Translations under genes and position numbers: made by a program | Notes under the pieces: model-generated | Database searches by the model: none | The model's input: only the letters and a program-made list of their open reading frames with translations | Told to the model about the DNA's origin: nothing | Assembly: GCA_036397475.1 (NCBI GenBank) | Contig: DASWIV010000099.1 | Span: 1-5,980, forward strand | Source of the DNA: DASWIV01 sp036397475 | GTDB lineage: Bacteria; JAJVIF01; JAPKYR01 | Reading direction: 5' to 3' | Length of the DNA: 5,980 bases | Shown here: in pieces, positions 4,563 to 5,980 of the stretch | Numbering within the stretch: the first letter of the stretch is position 1 | Layout of the letters: every line of letters starts with the position of its first letter

Positions 4563-5980
4563 ATGACCCCCATAATCACTCCCAATCATCATGCGACCGG
4601 ACCAAATGTCGCATCCGCCGGACATCCACTCGCGACCGAAGCGGCTGTCGAGATTTATAAAAAAGGCGGGAATGCGATCGACGCCGCCTGTGCTGCGGCC
4701 TTTGTAATGCATGTGGTCGAACCTCATCAGAATGGCATAGCCGGAGAAGCCCCGCTTCTCATTTATTCAGCAAAAGAGAAACGTGTAATCTCGGTTTCGG
4801 GTGTAGGATTTTCACCGAAGAAATTCACAATCGACTGGTGCCGCGAGAATGGCATCGACCTTATCCCCAACGACGGATACCTCCCCATCACGGTCCCAGC
4901 CGCCGTAAAAACGTGGTTCGAAACGGTCAATAAATATGGCACGATGAAATTCAGCGACCTGATCGACCCAGCCATACACATTGCCGAAAATGGCTTTCCC
5001 GTCTACGAGCAGCTCCACGGATTCCTGCAGACCCACTGCGAACGATTCAATGAATTATACCCGTCGACAGGTTCGATCTATCTCGACAGGGATAAAGTCC
5101 CTGAACTCGGCTGCATAATTAAAAATCCGGACTTCGCTGACATGCTGAAATCCCTACGTGATGCAGGAGACAAGGCATGCGAATTATTCTATGAAGGGAA
5201 GATCGCAAAACGGATGATTGAATTTATAAAGGAGAATCCGGTTCTTGATGCGTCCGGAAGGGAACACACCGGCCTCCTCGATCTCGATGACCTTGGAGAA
5301 TGGCAGGTTTCTTTTGAAGAACCGGTGTCGTATGAATACAGTGGCGTTTCAGTTCATAAATGCAATGGATGGACACAGGGTCCGGTATTCCTCCAGCAGC
5401 TTGCCCTCCGCGAGGGGATCGATTTCATGAAACTTTCTGAAAGCCTCGCGAACCATGTACATGAATACATCGAGAGAGCAAAACTGGCGTTCGCTGACCG
5501 GGAAGCGTACTACGGCGATCCCGCTTTCGATAAAATTCCGATCGAAAAATTGCTCTCAAAAGAATACAACGATGAACGCAGAAAACTTTTGAGTGACAAT
5601 GCGTCAAAGGAACTCCGTCCCGGAGATGTCGGACACGGAATTCCCGACTATGTGACCTTCGATGTAAAACAGTCAAATCGTGCTGCGATGGGAATGGAAA
5701 CAGTTTCCGCATTATCTGATGGCGACACGACAATTCTCCTCACCGCCGATTCACAGGGTAACATGCTTGCAAGCTGCCCAAGTGGAGGATGGATACACAC
5801 TTCACCAGTTATTCCAGGACTTGGATTCTGCATGCCCACACGCGGCCAAATGTTCTATCTCGATCCAGATCGTCCCAACGCTCTTGAACCGCACAAACGT
5901 CCACGCGCGACACTTACACCGACACTCGTCACAAAAAATGATGAGCCTTACCTCGCGTTCGGAACTCCGGGTGGCGATAA
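4563..5980 (+). CDS. Gamma-glutamyltranspeptidase family protein (YwrD-type), 3' end outside window
   Basis: An N-terminal nucleophile hydrolase of the gamma-glutamyltransferase family, which normally cleaves itself and moves or hydrolyses gamma-glutamyl groups from glutathione-like compounds. About 472 residues are visible; family members have roughly 520-580, so the last part is missing at the window edge. Landmarks are HPLATEAA and GGNAIDAACAAA (GG at 35-36), KLAFADREAYYGD (307-319), RPG before the linker, DTT with Thr389/Thr390 at the autocleavage and nucleophile position, then PGLGFCMPTRGQMF, KRPRATLTPTLV and GTPGGD. No signal peptide is seen, so it is probably cytoplasmic, unlike E. coli Ggt. 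The start is fixed by the in-frame TGA at 4539-4541, ATG 4563 being the only ordinary start before the conserved domain, but no Shine-Dalgarno is visible. The substrate-binding Arg of E. coli-type enzymes appears replaced (SGVGFSP, Val81), so the true substrate is uncertain. Confidence 0.93.
   Translation, partial: MTPIITPNHHATGPNVASAGHPLATEAAVEIYKKGGNAIDAACAAAFVMHVVEPHQNGIAGEAPLLIYSAKEKRVISVSGVGFSPKKFTIDWCRENGIDLIPNDGYLPITVPAAVKTWFETVNKYGTMKFSDLIDPAIHIAENGFPVYEQLHGFLQTHCERFNELYPSTGSIYLDRDKVPELGCIIKNPDFADMLKSLRDAGDKACELFYEGKIAKRMIEFIKENPVLDASGREHTGLLDLDDLGEWQVSFEEPVSYEYSGVSVHKCNGWTQGPVFLQQLALREGIDFMKLSESLANHVHEYIERAKLAFADREAYYGDPAFDKIPIEKLLSKEYNDERRKLLSDNASKELRPGDVGHGIPDYVTFDVKQSNRAAMGMETVSALSDGDTTILLTADSQGNMLASCPSGGWIHTSPVIPGLGFCMPTRGQMFYLDPDRPNALEPHKRPRATLTPTLVTKNDEPYLAFGTPGGD

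Overview
This window reads as a bacterial chromosome segment of moderate base composition, probably Gram-negative. The host cannot be named from the sequence: the codon use and the mix of genes (XerC/D-like recombinase, secreted ankyrin protein, IS3-family element, YwrD-type gamma-glutamyltranspeptidase) would fit several FCB-group or candidate-phylum lineages. Every supportable gene lies on the + strand.

Left part (1-946): the C-terminal catalytic half of a tyrosine recombinase enters from the left edge and ends at a strong intrinsic terminator. It is followed by a small protein that looks like a divergent peptidase M15-type (D-Ala-D-Ala carboxypeptidase/endolysin-like) domain. A recombinase next to a small cell-wall hydrolase-like gene suggests the edge of an integrated or decayed mobile region.

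Middle (947-1871): more than 900 bases with no convincing gene. Inside it are two copies, about 130 bp apart, of an unusual module built from TGACG-type units. In each copy two direct units lie about 20 bp apart, followed by one inverted unit, a conserved CTGTAACCCT block and a GCGGT block, then three direct units at 8-9 bp spacing. The variable bases of the units differ between copies but are nearly uniform within a copy. This is the least explained structure in the window and the best candidate for something undescribed.

1872-2951 encodes a secreted protein with a signal peptide, N-terminal ankyrin repeats, an unrecognised Tyr/Asp-rich middle region and an Asn/Gly/His-rich tail. Behind it lies a perfect TATAAT box beside a GTGTCA/TGACAC dyad with no gene directly downstream, then a hairpin.

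3208-4474 is a structurally complete IS3-family element (IS407-like by protein signature). It has long imperfect terminal inverted repeats, orfA, a canonical A AAA AAG -1 frameshift site one codon before the orfA stop, and a DD35E orfB. orfB has no stop inside the element; it reads through the right repeat and stops 21 bases before the next gene, in the same frame. The element appears to have landed between the upstream promoter-like region and the last gene.

4563-5980 (running off the right edge) is a gamma-glutamyltranspeptidase-family protein, with the Thr-Thr autocleavage/nucleophile site and the GTPGGD motif present but the usual substrate-binding Arg apparently replaced.
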